Position numbers and translations under genes: made by a program. A DNA stretch of 64,000 nucleotides. It comes from Hirundichthys speculiger. Its lineage: Eukaryota > Chordata > Actinopteri > Beloniformes > Exocoetidae. Below the pieces are notes generated by a model, which saw only the letters and a list, made by a program, of their open reading frames with translations, made no database searches and was not told the origin of the DNA. The stretch spans positions 1 through 64,000 of the forward strand of contig JAGFBZ010002150.1 of assembly GCA_018398805.1 (NCBI GenBank), read 5' to 3'. Positions 25,196 to 36,700 of this stretch are shown piece by piece. Position 1 is the stretch's first letter. Each line of letters opens with the position of its first letter.

Positions 25196-26104
25196 GGGTA
25201 GGGTTAGGGGTTAGGGGTTAAGGGTTAGGGGGGTTAGGGTTTAGGGGTTAGGGTTAGGGGTTAAGGTTAGGGTTGGGTTAGGGGTTGGGTTAGGGTTAGG
25301 GGTTTAGGGGTTAGGGGTTAGGGGTTAGGGGGTTAGGGTTAGGGTTAGGGGTTAGGGTTAGGGTTAGGGTTAGGGTTCGGGGTTAGGGAGGTTAGGGGGT
25401 TGGGGGTTAGGGTTAGGGGTTAGGGTTAGGGTAGGGTTAGGGGGGGTTAGGGGTTAGGGTTAGGGGTTAGGGTTAGGGTTAGGGTTAGGGTTAGGGTTCG
25501 GGTTAGGGGTTAGGGTTAGGTTAGGGTTAGGGTTAGGGTTAGGGTTAGGGTTAGGGGTTGGGTTAGGGGTTAGGGGTTAGGGTTAGGGTTAGGGTTAGGG
25601 TTCGGGTAGGTTAGGGTTAGGGTTAGGGGTTGGGTTAGGGTGGGTTAGGGGTTAGGGGTTAGGGGGTTGGTTGGGTTCGGGGTTCGGGGGGGTTCGAGGG
25701 TTAGGGTTGGGTTCGGGTTCGGGTTTCGGGTTTCGGGTTAGGGTTAGGGTTAGGGTGGGTTTTAGGGTTAGGGGGGTTAGGGGTTCGGGGTTCGGGTTCG
25801 GGGGGGGTTCTGGGTTAGGGTTAGGGTTAGGGTTAGGGTTAGGGGTTAGGGGTTAGGGTTAGGGTTAGGGTTAGGGTTAGGTTAGGGTTAGGGTTCGGGG
25901 GTTAGGGGGTTAGGGGAGGGTTAGGGGGGTTAGGGTTAGGGTTAGTTCGGTTCGGGGTTAGTGGTTAGGGGTTAGGGGTTAGGGTTAGGGTAGGGTTAGG
26001 GTTAGGGTAGGGTTAGGGGTTAGGTTAGGGGTTAGGGGTTAGGGTTTAGGGTAGGGGTTAGGGTTAGGGTTAGGGGTTAGGGGTTAGGGGTTAGGGGTTA
26101 GAGT
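25196..26104 (+). repeat. Interstitial telomere-like repeat block 2 (TTAGGG/TTAGGGG/TTCGGG)
   Basis: About 900 bp in the same orientation as block 1, more degenerate, with TTCGGG variants concentrated at 25675-25810. It ends about 1.1 kb upstream of the cfdp1 start codon. Confidence 0.95.
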
Positions 26105-26899
26105 TACGATGGTTGATGATGAGAAACAGCTGACTGATGGAAGACACACTTTACAAACGCTGAGCTTTTAGAACAGACATGACATTTTTACAATAGATAC
26201 AAAAACACCAGAGACACGATTTTACAAGAAATTCATTTTTGTTTTAATGAAAGTCAAGATTTTTTCATATGTGAGATTTAAAAATAAAAATTGTGTTTTT
26301 TAAGTCAAAAAGTCTGTTCATCTCAACTTTTGCAGAATGTTTTATTTCATGCCAAAATAATAGTTTGAACGGAAGAAGCTGTGATTTGAACAGTTTTACA
26401 ACTAAAATCCTGATTTAGAGATTCTGTCAAGGTTTATTTTCAAAAAGAAAAGCAGCTTGAAGGTTTGTGCGACTAGAAACATAAAACTCTCTGCAGGTTT
26501 TATGATTTAACATCTCAGCTGAGTAACAGCAGAACATGTGACCAGATGGATGATCTTTGATCAGTTAGTGGGCTGATTAGTAGATGCTTTAACTAGGAGG
26601 CTGTTGAGGACTGAAGGTCCAGAGGAGGTGACACGGCGCCCTCTGCTGGTCAGAACAGGTTCTGTGGTCTGTACTGTAGGAAACTGGCAGGTCTGCTTCA
26701 TCAGAGCTTTAATCATCCTTCTGCACCACCAAACTGTGGTTTTTAAAAGATAGAATGACAAATGCTGAAATATAACAACAAAGCTCACAGTCATTCACTT
26801 TCGCAGCTGTTCCACAAAATAACTCCCTGTAGTGGTTTAAATGTGGTTAATGTGCCATTTTATTGTATTTCTGCCCCACAGTTTTATTCGCCTGTCTGA
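26105..26899. other. Upstream flank of cfdp1
   Basis: Unique AT-leaning sequence with no coding signature. It contains a CTCF-like motif at 26635-26650, listed separately. Confidence 0.5.
26635..26650 (-). promoter_or_regulatory. CTCF-like motif upstream of cfdp1
   Basis: GGCGCCCTCTGCTGGT matches the reverse complement of the usual CTCF core closely (GCGCCCTCTGCTGG against GCGCCCCCTGGTGG, 12 of 14). It lies about 530 bp upstream of the cfdp1 ATG. Binding is inferred from the motif only. Confidence 0.4.
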
Positions 26900-27182
26900 G
26901 CTGGAATAATAAATTAATAAAAACCGGTCGCCGTCTCTTCCGGTCGGAACCTTCCTGACTAAAGAACGCGTTGCGACCGGAGCTTTTAGAGCGCCGGACA
27001 GGAAGCCTCGCTGTTAGGGAGCAGAATAAAAAGAGTTTCTTCGGCTTAAATAGTTAAAATAGTTAAAATCTGAGACGGAATCAGAAGCTGGTCGTTCCCT
27101 TCCTCGGTTCTGTCCATCGGCAGACGTCCTCACAGCCCTAACCCTAACCCTAACCGCCTGAGTCCGACTGGTTTCTGCAACA
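26900..27182 (+). promoter_or_regulatory. cfdp1: Probable cfdp1 promoter and 5' UTR
   Basis: CpG density rises here (for example AACGCGTTGCGACCGG near 26966), ending at the ATG at 27183. No clear TATA box is seen at a defined distance, so the transcription start cannot be placed. The base three before the ATG is A (27180), a good translation context. A short C-strand telomere repeat lies 27 bp upstream of the ATG. Confidence 0.5.
27136..27155 (-). repeat. Three telomere repeats in the cfdp1 5' leader
   Basis: CCCTAACCCTAACCCTAACC, just over three copies and in the opposite orientation to the large blocks upstream. It ends 27 bp before the ATG and so is probably transcribed into the 5' UTR. 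Confidence 0.85.
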
Positions 27183-27249
27183 ATGAGCTACTCTGACTAC
27201 GACTCCGACGGCTACAGCTCCGCTCAGGACGAGGACTACCTGCCCTCAG
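27183..27249 (+). CDS. cfdp1: cfdp1 exon 1 (coding part)
   Basis: Encodes the start, [10 protein letters not shown] to DYLPS, plus one base of the next codon. The donor is TCAG|GTGAGT at 27250. The same donor is repeated six more times downstream at 43-bp spacing; only this first one keeps the reading frame. Confidence 0.92.
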
Positions 27250-27685
27250 GTGAGTCTGAGCTAAACTACTGACCAGGACTACCTGCCCTCAGGTGAGTCT
27301 GAGCTAAACTACTGACCAGGACTACCTGCCCTCAGGTGAGTCTGAGCTAAACTACTGACCAGGACTACCTGCCCTCAGGTGAGTCTGAGCTAAACTACTG
27401 ACGAGGACTACCTGCCCTCAGGTGAGTCTGAGCTAAACTACTGACGAGGACTACCTGCCCTCAGGTGAGTCTGAGCTAAACTACTGACCAGGACTACCTG
27501 CCCTCAGGTGAGTCGGACCTTCTCCTGATGTTTGGAGTCACAGGTGGAGTTGAGCTGCTCTCAGGTGTCTGTAGAAGCAGCAGCAGCAGCGGGGTTTTTT
27601 TTTTTTTTTTTTTAACCGTAAAAACGTTAAAACATCTTTTCATTCACCCCAGTTTCTCTAAAATAATCTACAAATCATTAAAACT

Positions 27686-27719
<34 letters not shown>

Positions 27720-30700
27720 TTTGAGAAAATCACTGATTTATCGGCAAAGATTCCCAGAAATGAATGTTCCAGAGTGGCGCGGAATGAACCGGAGGAACTG
27801 CTCCAGAGTTTCAGGCACCGGGACTCAGTGATTCAGGGTCAGGGTCAGGGGTCAGGGGTCAGGGGTCATGGGGCCACCGCGGTGACCCCTGACCCCGGTC
27901 ACAGCTGCTGAAGGGTCTCTCAGGCCTCGGCACCATGAAGTTCTCTGAGTGTCAGACAGCAGCAGCAGGTTCTCCTGGATCGGTTTCGTCAGTTTCTACT
28001 CGTTGTCTTGATTAGTGGGATGATCGTTATCAGACCTGGCAGGTTGTCATAGCGACGTCTCCCTCACGTGTTCACGCTTCACCTCATGGAGTTGTAGAGA
28101 CTGACCCCCAGACCGGTTCTGTGGCGACGGGTTTTCTCTCAGACAGACTGAGGTGTAGCTGTGGTCCAGATGTTCAGGATCCCGTCACCTGTCCAGAGGT
28201 TTTAACTGGTTTCCAGTTCAGGTCTGGCCAGAATTTTAGACACGGAACAGTAGCAAAAAAAATGGACTGAAAATGAGTAAATAGTTGTTAAATGAGGCCC
28301 CAGGAAGAAGGAAATAAAGACTGGTTCTACTGGAAACCAGATTATTATAAAAGCTGGAACTGGTGTGTCGGTTTCTGGTTGATGAAGACGTTGAAGACGC
28401 TTTCATGACGTTTAGGAGCAGACATGGGCTCCAGCTCCAACCCAGCCAGGTAAATGATCTCACCTTGGCTAGAACAGGACGGATCTCAAAGCAGCACAGA
28501 CCAGTTTCATTTTGTTGCAGTTCTCGCTCTTTGTCTCCCCCTGCAGGTGGTCTGTGGTCCAGTTCAGTCTAGTTCCTCCGTAGTTCCTCCGCCAGTGTTC
28601 CTTCAACGGTTACTTTACCGTGAACCAAAGAGCTTCTTGTTGTCTGACCTTCTCCCTGGTCTCCTCGTCCCAGATGAAAACCTCAGCGAGGACGACATTA
28701 ACGAGTGTGAACAGGAGGAGCCGCTCAACGAGGACGACGACGTTCCACATCCTGACAACACCGCGAAGAAGAGGAGGAAGGACGCCAGGTGGGCAAACGT
28801 CTTCATGTCTGCTGGTCTGGACATCGTTGAAGGACGAGGAGTCGAGTGACTCGTGTCGTTATTAACACGAGGAGACACGTCTCATCCTTCTCAGTGATGG
28901 AAGCTGGACCGGTGATGGTGATGATGCTGGTGATGGTGGTCGTGATGATGATGGTGATGATGGTCGTGATGGTGGTGATGATGCTGGTCATGATGGTGGT
29001 GATGATGATGATGCTGGTGATGGTGATGATGCTGGTGATGATGGTCGTGATGATGATGGTGGTGGAGATGATGATGATGGTGATGATGGTGATAATGGTG
29101 ATGATGCTGGTGATGCTGGTCATGATGATGGTGATGATGCTGGTGATGGTGATGATGCTGGTCATGATGATGGTGGTGGTGATGATGCTGGTGATGGTGA
29201 TGATGCTGGTGATGGTGATGATGATGGTCGTGATGATGATGATGGTGATGGTGATGATGATGGTCGTGATGATGATGATGATGGTGACGATGATGGTGAT
29301 GACTCTCTAACCCACAGGAGCAGGAAGAAGAGATGTCAGAAGGTGAAGAAGACGGAGGACGAGGCTGAGACAGAGACGCAGCAGCAGGACGAACACAATG
29401 AAGAAGAGGAGACGAGGCAGAAGAAGAAGTCTGACGACCTCTGGGCCAGTTTCTTATCTGACGTTGGCTCCCGACCCAAACACTCTCAGTCAGCTCCCAC
29501 ACAGCAGGTGAAGCTCCTCAGGGTGGTTCTGGTCCTGAGAGTCTCAGGGTGGTTCTGGTCCATGTGGACTGAGTCTGGACCAACCGTCTTTGTTTCAACA
29601 GGCTGCTGCTTCACCAGAGCAGGAGGTTTCTGCAGCGAGCAGAGGACCCAAACCAGGACCTGCCACGGTCACCATCACCAAGGTGTTTGACTTCGCTGGA
29701 GAAGAAGTCAGGTATGGATCAGAGACCCTCCAGAACCACAGCTGACCCATCAGAACCACAGCTGACCCTCCAGAACCACAGCTGACCCTCCAGAACCACA
29801 GCTGACCCTCCAGAACCACAGCTGACCCTCCAGAACCACAGCTGACCCTCCAGAACCACAGCTGACCCTCCAGAACCACAGCTGACCCTCCAGAACCACA
29901 GCTGACCCTCCAGAACCACAGCTGACCCATCAGGCTTTCAGAAAGAGAGTGAGAAGAACCTCTGGGGAAGATGGTTTCTTCTTCTCTGGTGTTTTAAGGA
30001 GCATTTTAAACGAGGGAAGATGTTTGAATGATTTAGAAACAGTTTTAATGAAGAGAAAATCTGTTCCCTCGTTCATTTAATTCAGTAATATTTCTAGAAA
30101 ATGCTTTTTCAAATATATTGGGGGAGTGGAGAACCCCTGACCCCTGACCTCTGACCCTAGCTCCTCTAAACCAGAGCTGGTCGGTAAGAAGGAGCTGGTG
30201 GAGTGTTCCCATGTCGGCCAGCAGATGGAGCCACTCACACAGATTCAGGAGTGGAGCTTTGGTTTGACTCTAGAAGCTTCTAGAAGCTCCACCCTGCTGA
30301 TCCCTGTTTGGTTCCTGTCTGTCCTTCAGGGTCAATAAGGAGGTTCTGGCCGACTCCAAAGAAGCCAGGAGCTTCCTGAAGAGCCAGAGCGCCGAGCAGG
30401 AGGAGGACGGAGACGAGGAGAGCTCATCACCATCCAGGCTGGCTCCTCCCGGGCCCAGGTAAACACAGAGCTGCACAGGTAGCTGGTGGTCTCCAGGAAC
30501 CTGGTGGTCTCCAGGAACCTGGTGGTCTCCATGAACCTGGTGGTCTCCATGAATCTGGTGGTCTCCAGGAACCTGGTGGTCTCCAGGAACCCGGTGGTCT
30601 CCAGGATCCTGGTGGTCTCCAGGAACCTGGTGGTCTCCAGGAACCTGGTGGTCTCCATGAACCTGGTGGTCTCCAGGAACCTGGTGGTCTCCATGAACCT

Positions 30701-33700
30701 GGTGGTCTCCATGAACCTGGTGGTCTCCAGGAACCTGATGGTCTCCAGTAACCTGGTGGTCTCCATGAACCTGGTGGTCTCCATGAACCTGGTGGTCTCC
30801 AGGAACCTGGTGGTCTGTGGTCTCCATGAACCTGGTGGTCTCCATGACTGGTGGTCTCCAGGACCTGTGTCTCCAACCTGGTGGTCCATCCTGGTGTCTC
30901 CAGGACCTGGTGGTCTCCATGAACTGGTGGTCTCCAGGAACCTGGTGGTCTCCAGGAACCTGGTGGTCTCCATGAACCTGGTGGTCTCCATGAACCTGGT
31001 GGTCTCCAGGAACCTGGTGGTCTCCATGAACCTGGTGTTCAATGAAACTGGTTTTCCATTGTGGTCTCCATTACCTGGTGGTCTCCAGGAACCTGTGGTC
31101 TCCATGGACTCCTGGTGGTCTCCAGGAACCTGGTGGTCTCCATGGTGGTCTCCATGAACCTGGTGGTTTCCATGAATCTGATGGTTTCCAGTAACCTGGT
31201 GGTCTCCATGAACCTGGTGGTCTCCATGAACCTGGTGGTCTCCATGAATCTGGTGGTCTCCATGGGTCTCCCCTGGTGGTCCCACCTGGTGGTTCCATGA
31301 ACCTGGTGGTCTCCAGGAACCTGGTGGTCTCCATGAATCTGATGGTCTCCAGGAACCTGGTGGTCTCCAGGAACCTGGTGGTCTCCAGGAACCTGGTGGT
31401 CTCCATGAACCTGATGGTCTCCATGAACCTGGTGGTCTCCAGGAACCTGGTGGTCTCCATGAATCTGATGGTCTCCAGGAACCTGGTGGTCTCCAGGAAC
31501 CTGGTTCTGTCTGTATGGTGACACACCTGCAGGGAAGGTGCTACTGTTAGATTTCTAAACTACAGACAGTCTACTTGGCTGTTCACCCAGACCAGGACCA
31601 GACCTAGAACCAGACCAGGAGCAGGACCAGACCTAGAACCAGAACCAGAACCAGACCAGGAGCAGGACCAGTCCCAGGCCTAGACCCAGTCCCAGGTGTA
31701 CCACAGTTCACAGGGCAGCTCAATCTAAGATTAGGTTAGATTACATTAGATCAGGTTAGATTAGATCAGGTTAGATCAGATCAGGTTAGATCAGGTCAGG
31801 TTAGATCAGGTCAAATGAGGTTAGATCATGTTAGATTAGATCATGTTAGGTTAGATAAGGTTAGATCAGGTTAGATTAGATCAAGTTAGATTAGATCAGG
31901 CTAGATCGGGTTAGATTAGGCTAGATTAGATCAGGTTAGATTAGATCAGATCAGGTTAGGTTAGATAAGGTTAGATTAGATCAAGTTAGATTAGATCAGG
32001 CTAGATCGGGTTAGGTTAGGCTAGATTAGGTCAAGTTAGATTAGATCAGGTTAGATCAGGTCAAATGAGGTTAGATCATGTTAGATTAGATCATATTAGA
32101 CCAGGTTAGATTAAATTAGGTTAGATCAGTTTAGATTAGATCAGGTTAGATCAGATCAGGCTAAATCAGGTTAGATTAGATCATGTTAGATTAGATCAGG
32201 TTGGATTGGGTTAGAGTAGATCAAGTTAGATTAGATCAGGCTAGATCGGGTTAGATAAGGCTAGATTAGATCAGGTTAGATTAGATCATGTTAGGTTAGA
32301 TCAGGTTAGATTAGATCAGGCTAGATCGGGTTAGATTAGGCTAGATTAGGTCAAGTTAGATTAGATCAGGTTAGATCAGGTCAAATGAGGTTAGATCATG
32401 TTAGATTAGATCATATTAGACCAGGTTAGATTAAATTAGGTTAGATCAGTTTAGATTAGATCAGGTTAGATTAGATCAGGCTAGATCGGGTTAGATTAGG
32501 CTAGATTAGATCAAGTTAGATTAGATCAGGTTAGATCAGATGAGGTTAGATCAGGTCAAATGAGGTTAGATTAGATCATGTTAGATCTGGTTAAATCAGA
32601 TCAGGCTAAATCAAATTAGATTAGATCAGGTTAGATCAGATGAGGTTAGATCAGGTCAAATGAGGTTAGATTAGATCATGTTAGATCTGGTTAAATCAGA
32701 TCAGGCTAAATCAGGTTAGATTAGATCATGTTAGATCAGATGAGGTTAGATTAGATCAGATTAGATCAGGTTAGATTAGATTAGGTTAGATTAAATCAGG
32801 TTAGGTCAGGTTAGATCAATCAGGTGAAATTAGATCATGTTAGATCAGGTTAGATAAAATCAGGTTAGATCAGGTTAGATTAAATCAGGTTAGGTCAGGT
32901 TAGATAAATCAGGTGAAATTAGATCATGTTAGATCAGGTTAGATGAAATTAGGTTAGATCAGGTTAGATTAAATCAGGTTAGGTCAGGTTAGATAAAATC
33001 AGGTTAGATTTAATCAGGTTAGTTCTAATTTAGGTTAGATCAGGTTAGATTAAATCAGGTTAGTTCTAATTTAGGTTAGATCAGGTTAGATTAAATCAGG
33101 TTAGGTCTGGTTAGCTAAATCAGGTGAAATTAGATCATGTTAGATCAGGTTAGATAAAATCAGGTTAGATCAGTTTAGATTAGGTTAGATCAGGTTAGAT
33201 TAGATCAGGTTAGAGGGACTTGACCAGTCAAAGATGACTTGTTTTGAGTTTGGACAGTAATCACACGTGTTAATCCAGCTCAGAGCGGGTTAATGCCGTT
33301 TGTTACCGTGGCAACACAGTTTGTGTGAATGTGTCCATCTTGATCCCAGAGAAGCGTGTGACAGAGACAGGAAACAGGAAGTCATCCTGCAGCAGACAGG
33401 AAGTGCTGCATGTCCACAGCCCATTTCCTTCTTATCTGTGTGAGAGAGGAAACAGGAAGAGCCATCAGGAGCCTCCCTGATGATCTGGACCATCTGCTGA
33501 TGTTTACTACAGCGTGGAGGGGGGGGGGGGGGGGGGGGGTCCATCAGGTCTAACCACATGTCTGAGACGATGAGAATCCCTCATCCTGACGTGGCTCCGT
33601 CGTCCTCTAAATGTTCTGGGTGGAGCTCAGTAAACCGTGAGGAGTCCCTCCAGACCTTCTGATCACATTCAGCCCCAGATCTGCTGCTGGAGACCCTGAG

Positions 33701-36700
33701 GACTCCAGGACCAGTTTCAGGTTCATCCCAGTCGTCTTGGACCAGTGTCTCCCGTCCCTGCTGTCAGCAGAAACCACCCAGAGTTCAGTGAGTCGTTCTG
33801 TGACATCACAGACCCACGTGGACATGCTGGTTTATCTCCTGCCCTCCCAGAGTCAGTTGATGGTCCAGTCAGTGTCTTGTAGTCAGAGAGGAGGAGGTTT
33901 GGATCTCCTCAGTCCCTGCTGGTGTTTCCTACTGATTAACCCAGCTGGAGCCAGAACACCTGGAGTCAGAAGACCTGGAGCCAGAACACCTGGAGCCAGA
34001 ACACCTGGAGCCAGAAGATCTGGAGTCAGAACACCTGGAGCCAGAACACCTGGAGCCAGAAGAACACCTGGAGCCTAAAGATCTGGAGCCAGAACACCTG
34101 GAGCCAGAACACCTGGAGCCAGAACACCTGGAGTCAGAAGATCTGGAGCATGAACACCTAGAGCCAGAAGATCTGGAGCCAGAACACCTGGAGCCAGAAC
34201 ACCTGGAGCCTGAAGATCTGGAGCCAGAACACCTGGAGCCAGAACACCTGGAGCCTGAAGATCTGGAGCCAGAACCCTGGAGCCAGAACCTGGAGCCAGA
34301 ACACCTGGAGCCAGAACACCTGGAGCCTAAAGATCTGGAGCCAGAACACCTGGAGTCCAGAACACCTGAAGCCTGAAGATCTGGAGTCAGAACACCTGGA
34401 GTCAGAACACCTGAAGCCTGAAGATCTGGAGTCAGAACACCTGGAGTCAGAACACCTGGAGCCAGAACACCTGGAGCCAGAACACCTGGAGTCAGAACAC
34501 CTGGAGTCAGAACACCTGAAGTCAGAACACCTGGAGTCAGAACACCTGGAGTCAGAACACCTGGAGCCAGAACACCTGGAGCCAGAACACCTGGAGTCAG
34601 AACACCTGGAGTCAGAACACCTGAAGCCTGAAGATCTGGAGTCAGAACACCTGGAGCCTGAAGATCTGGAGTCTGAAGATCTGGAGTCAGAACACCTGGA
34701 GTCAGAACACCTGGAGTCAGAACACCTGGAGTCAGAACACCTGGAGCCTGAACACCTGGAGCCAGAACACCAGAACACCTGGAGCCAGAACACCTGAGCC
34801 TGAAGACCTGGCTCAGACGACCGGGGACGTGAGACGACTGGGGACCTGAGACGACCACGGACGTGAGATGAACGGGAACGTGAGACAACCAGGTGCACCA
34901 GCATCGTTCATCGTTCCGTTATCATTCCTGAGCAGGTGAAAACCTGAACAGGTAGAACTTCAGTAAACACTGATGACGTCACCGTTTCCATCCTGCAGCT
35001 CACCAGTTCTCTGGTACCGACCCGGCTGGGCACCGGTACTCCGACCCGGTTCCTGTGACCGCCGCTCCGGTCAGCTTCCACCAGGTGGAACCAGGTGGCG
35101 GTCCGGTTTCCAGAACAAACGGCTGTAGATCCTGCGGGTCGGAACCAGCGGAGGAGGAGTGTTGGCTCCCGTTTGGACCGGCCCGGCTGGGCTGAGTCAG
35201 CTGGTACCAGCGTGGTTCAGAGCAGCTTCAGAGCGTCTGAAGGCCTCCTGTGGTGTCCCGGGTCCAGCTCTTCTCAGAAGGTCGGGCCCAGCAGAATTAC
35301 AGGCCTCAGCTGCTGGAGGCTTCGTTCTCAGCTTTGTAATTTGAGGTTGACCTTCATTGGAGGACGGTCTGAGTCTCGGAGCTTCTCATGGCTGGAGGTA
35401 ATTTTGGAAGCCTGGGTGACTGATGCTGAGGAGCTTCTGGGTCATTAACTGAGTCTGGTTGCAGCAAACCACCGGTTCTGTCCCGGTCCATCCTCATTAT
35501 CCTTTCACAGCGTGATTAATGCTGGGATCTAGTTTAGATCTGCAGCTTCTCTCAGATCTTCTCTCTCTGGAGGATTCCTGGAAGTCAGCAGAGTCCCGTC
35601 TGAGAACCGCTGCAGTGATGGACAGCTTCACTGTCCCTTTGGAGACAAACCCACAGCTGTCCACTGGACAGGGACGTCAGGTTGGACTGGATTTACACAA
35701 ACGCTTGACGTCTGCGGTGGAACGTTGGAGATCTTCTGGTTCTGTTCTGGTGTCCTTGGTAGACAACTGGAATCAGCTGGGAATGTTCCGGTAACTCCTG
35801 GAACACGGACAACAACCCCCCATCACCTGCTGAAGGAAGAGACGCTTTTGGACTCTGGGTAAAGCCTTAATGAGCACGTGTCCACCTGCAGGCCTGCCGG
35901 CCAACCCTGGTCCACCTTCATCTCACCTGACCCGCCAGAACAAAGACCAGCACTTCTGGTCCTGGTTTCAGTTCTGCTGGTGGTTCTGGTTTCAGGCCTT
36001 CTGGTCCTGGTTTCAGATCCTCTTGTCCTGGTTTCAGGTCTTCTGGTCCTGGTTTCAGCTCCTCTAGTCCTGGTTTCATCTCCTCTAGTCCTGGTTTCAG
36101 CTTCAGCTCCTAGTCCTCTAGTTTCAGCTCCCTCTAGTCCTGGTTTCATCAGCTCCTAGTCCTGGTTTCAGCTCCTCTAGTCCTAGTTTCAGCTCCTCTA
36201 GTCCTGGTTTCAGCTCCTCTAGTCCCTGGTTCCAGATCCTCTAGTCCTGTTTTCAGCTCCTCTAGTCCTGTTTCAGCTCCTCTAGTTGGTTTCAGCTCCT
36301 CTAGTCCTGGTTTCAGTCAGCTCCTCTAGTCCTGGTTTCAGATCCTCTAGTCTCTGGTTTCATCAGCTCCTCTAGTCCTGGTTTCAGCTCCTCTAGTCCT
36401 GTTTCAGCTCCTCTAGTCCTGGTTTCAGATCCTCTAGTCCTGGTTTCAGCTCCTCTAGTCGTAGTTTCAGCTCCTCTAGTCCTGGTTCAGCTCCTCTAGT
36501 CCTGGTTTCAGCTCCTCTAGTCCTGGTTTCAGCTCCTCTAGTCGTAGTTTCAGTCCTCAGTCCTGTTTTCAGCTCCTCTAGTCCTTTTCAGCTCTCTCTA
36601 GTCCTGGTTTCAGCTCCTCTAGTCCTGGTTTCAGCTCCTCTAGTCCTGGTTTCATCAGCTCCTCTAGTCTATTTCAGCTCCTCTAGTCCTGTTTCAGCTC

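Noticed and set aside
23910..26104. A true chromosome end
   Set aside because: The telomere-like blocks are interrupted, degenerate and followed by more than 37 kb of sequence including a gene, so they are interstitial.
28891..29502. Poly-His/Gln frame on the - strand
   Set aside because: Antisense of the GATGATGGT repeat in intron 2 and of cfdp1 exon 3.
34989..35110. Extra cfdp1 exon in intron 5 (acceptor-like CTGCAG and a GTGGAACC donor-like site)
   Set aside because: The frame does not match CFDP1, and exons 5 and 6 join in phase and give the expected protein without it.
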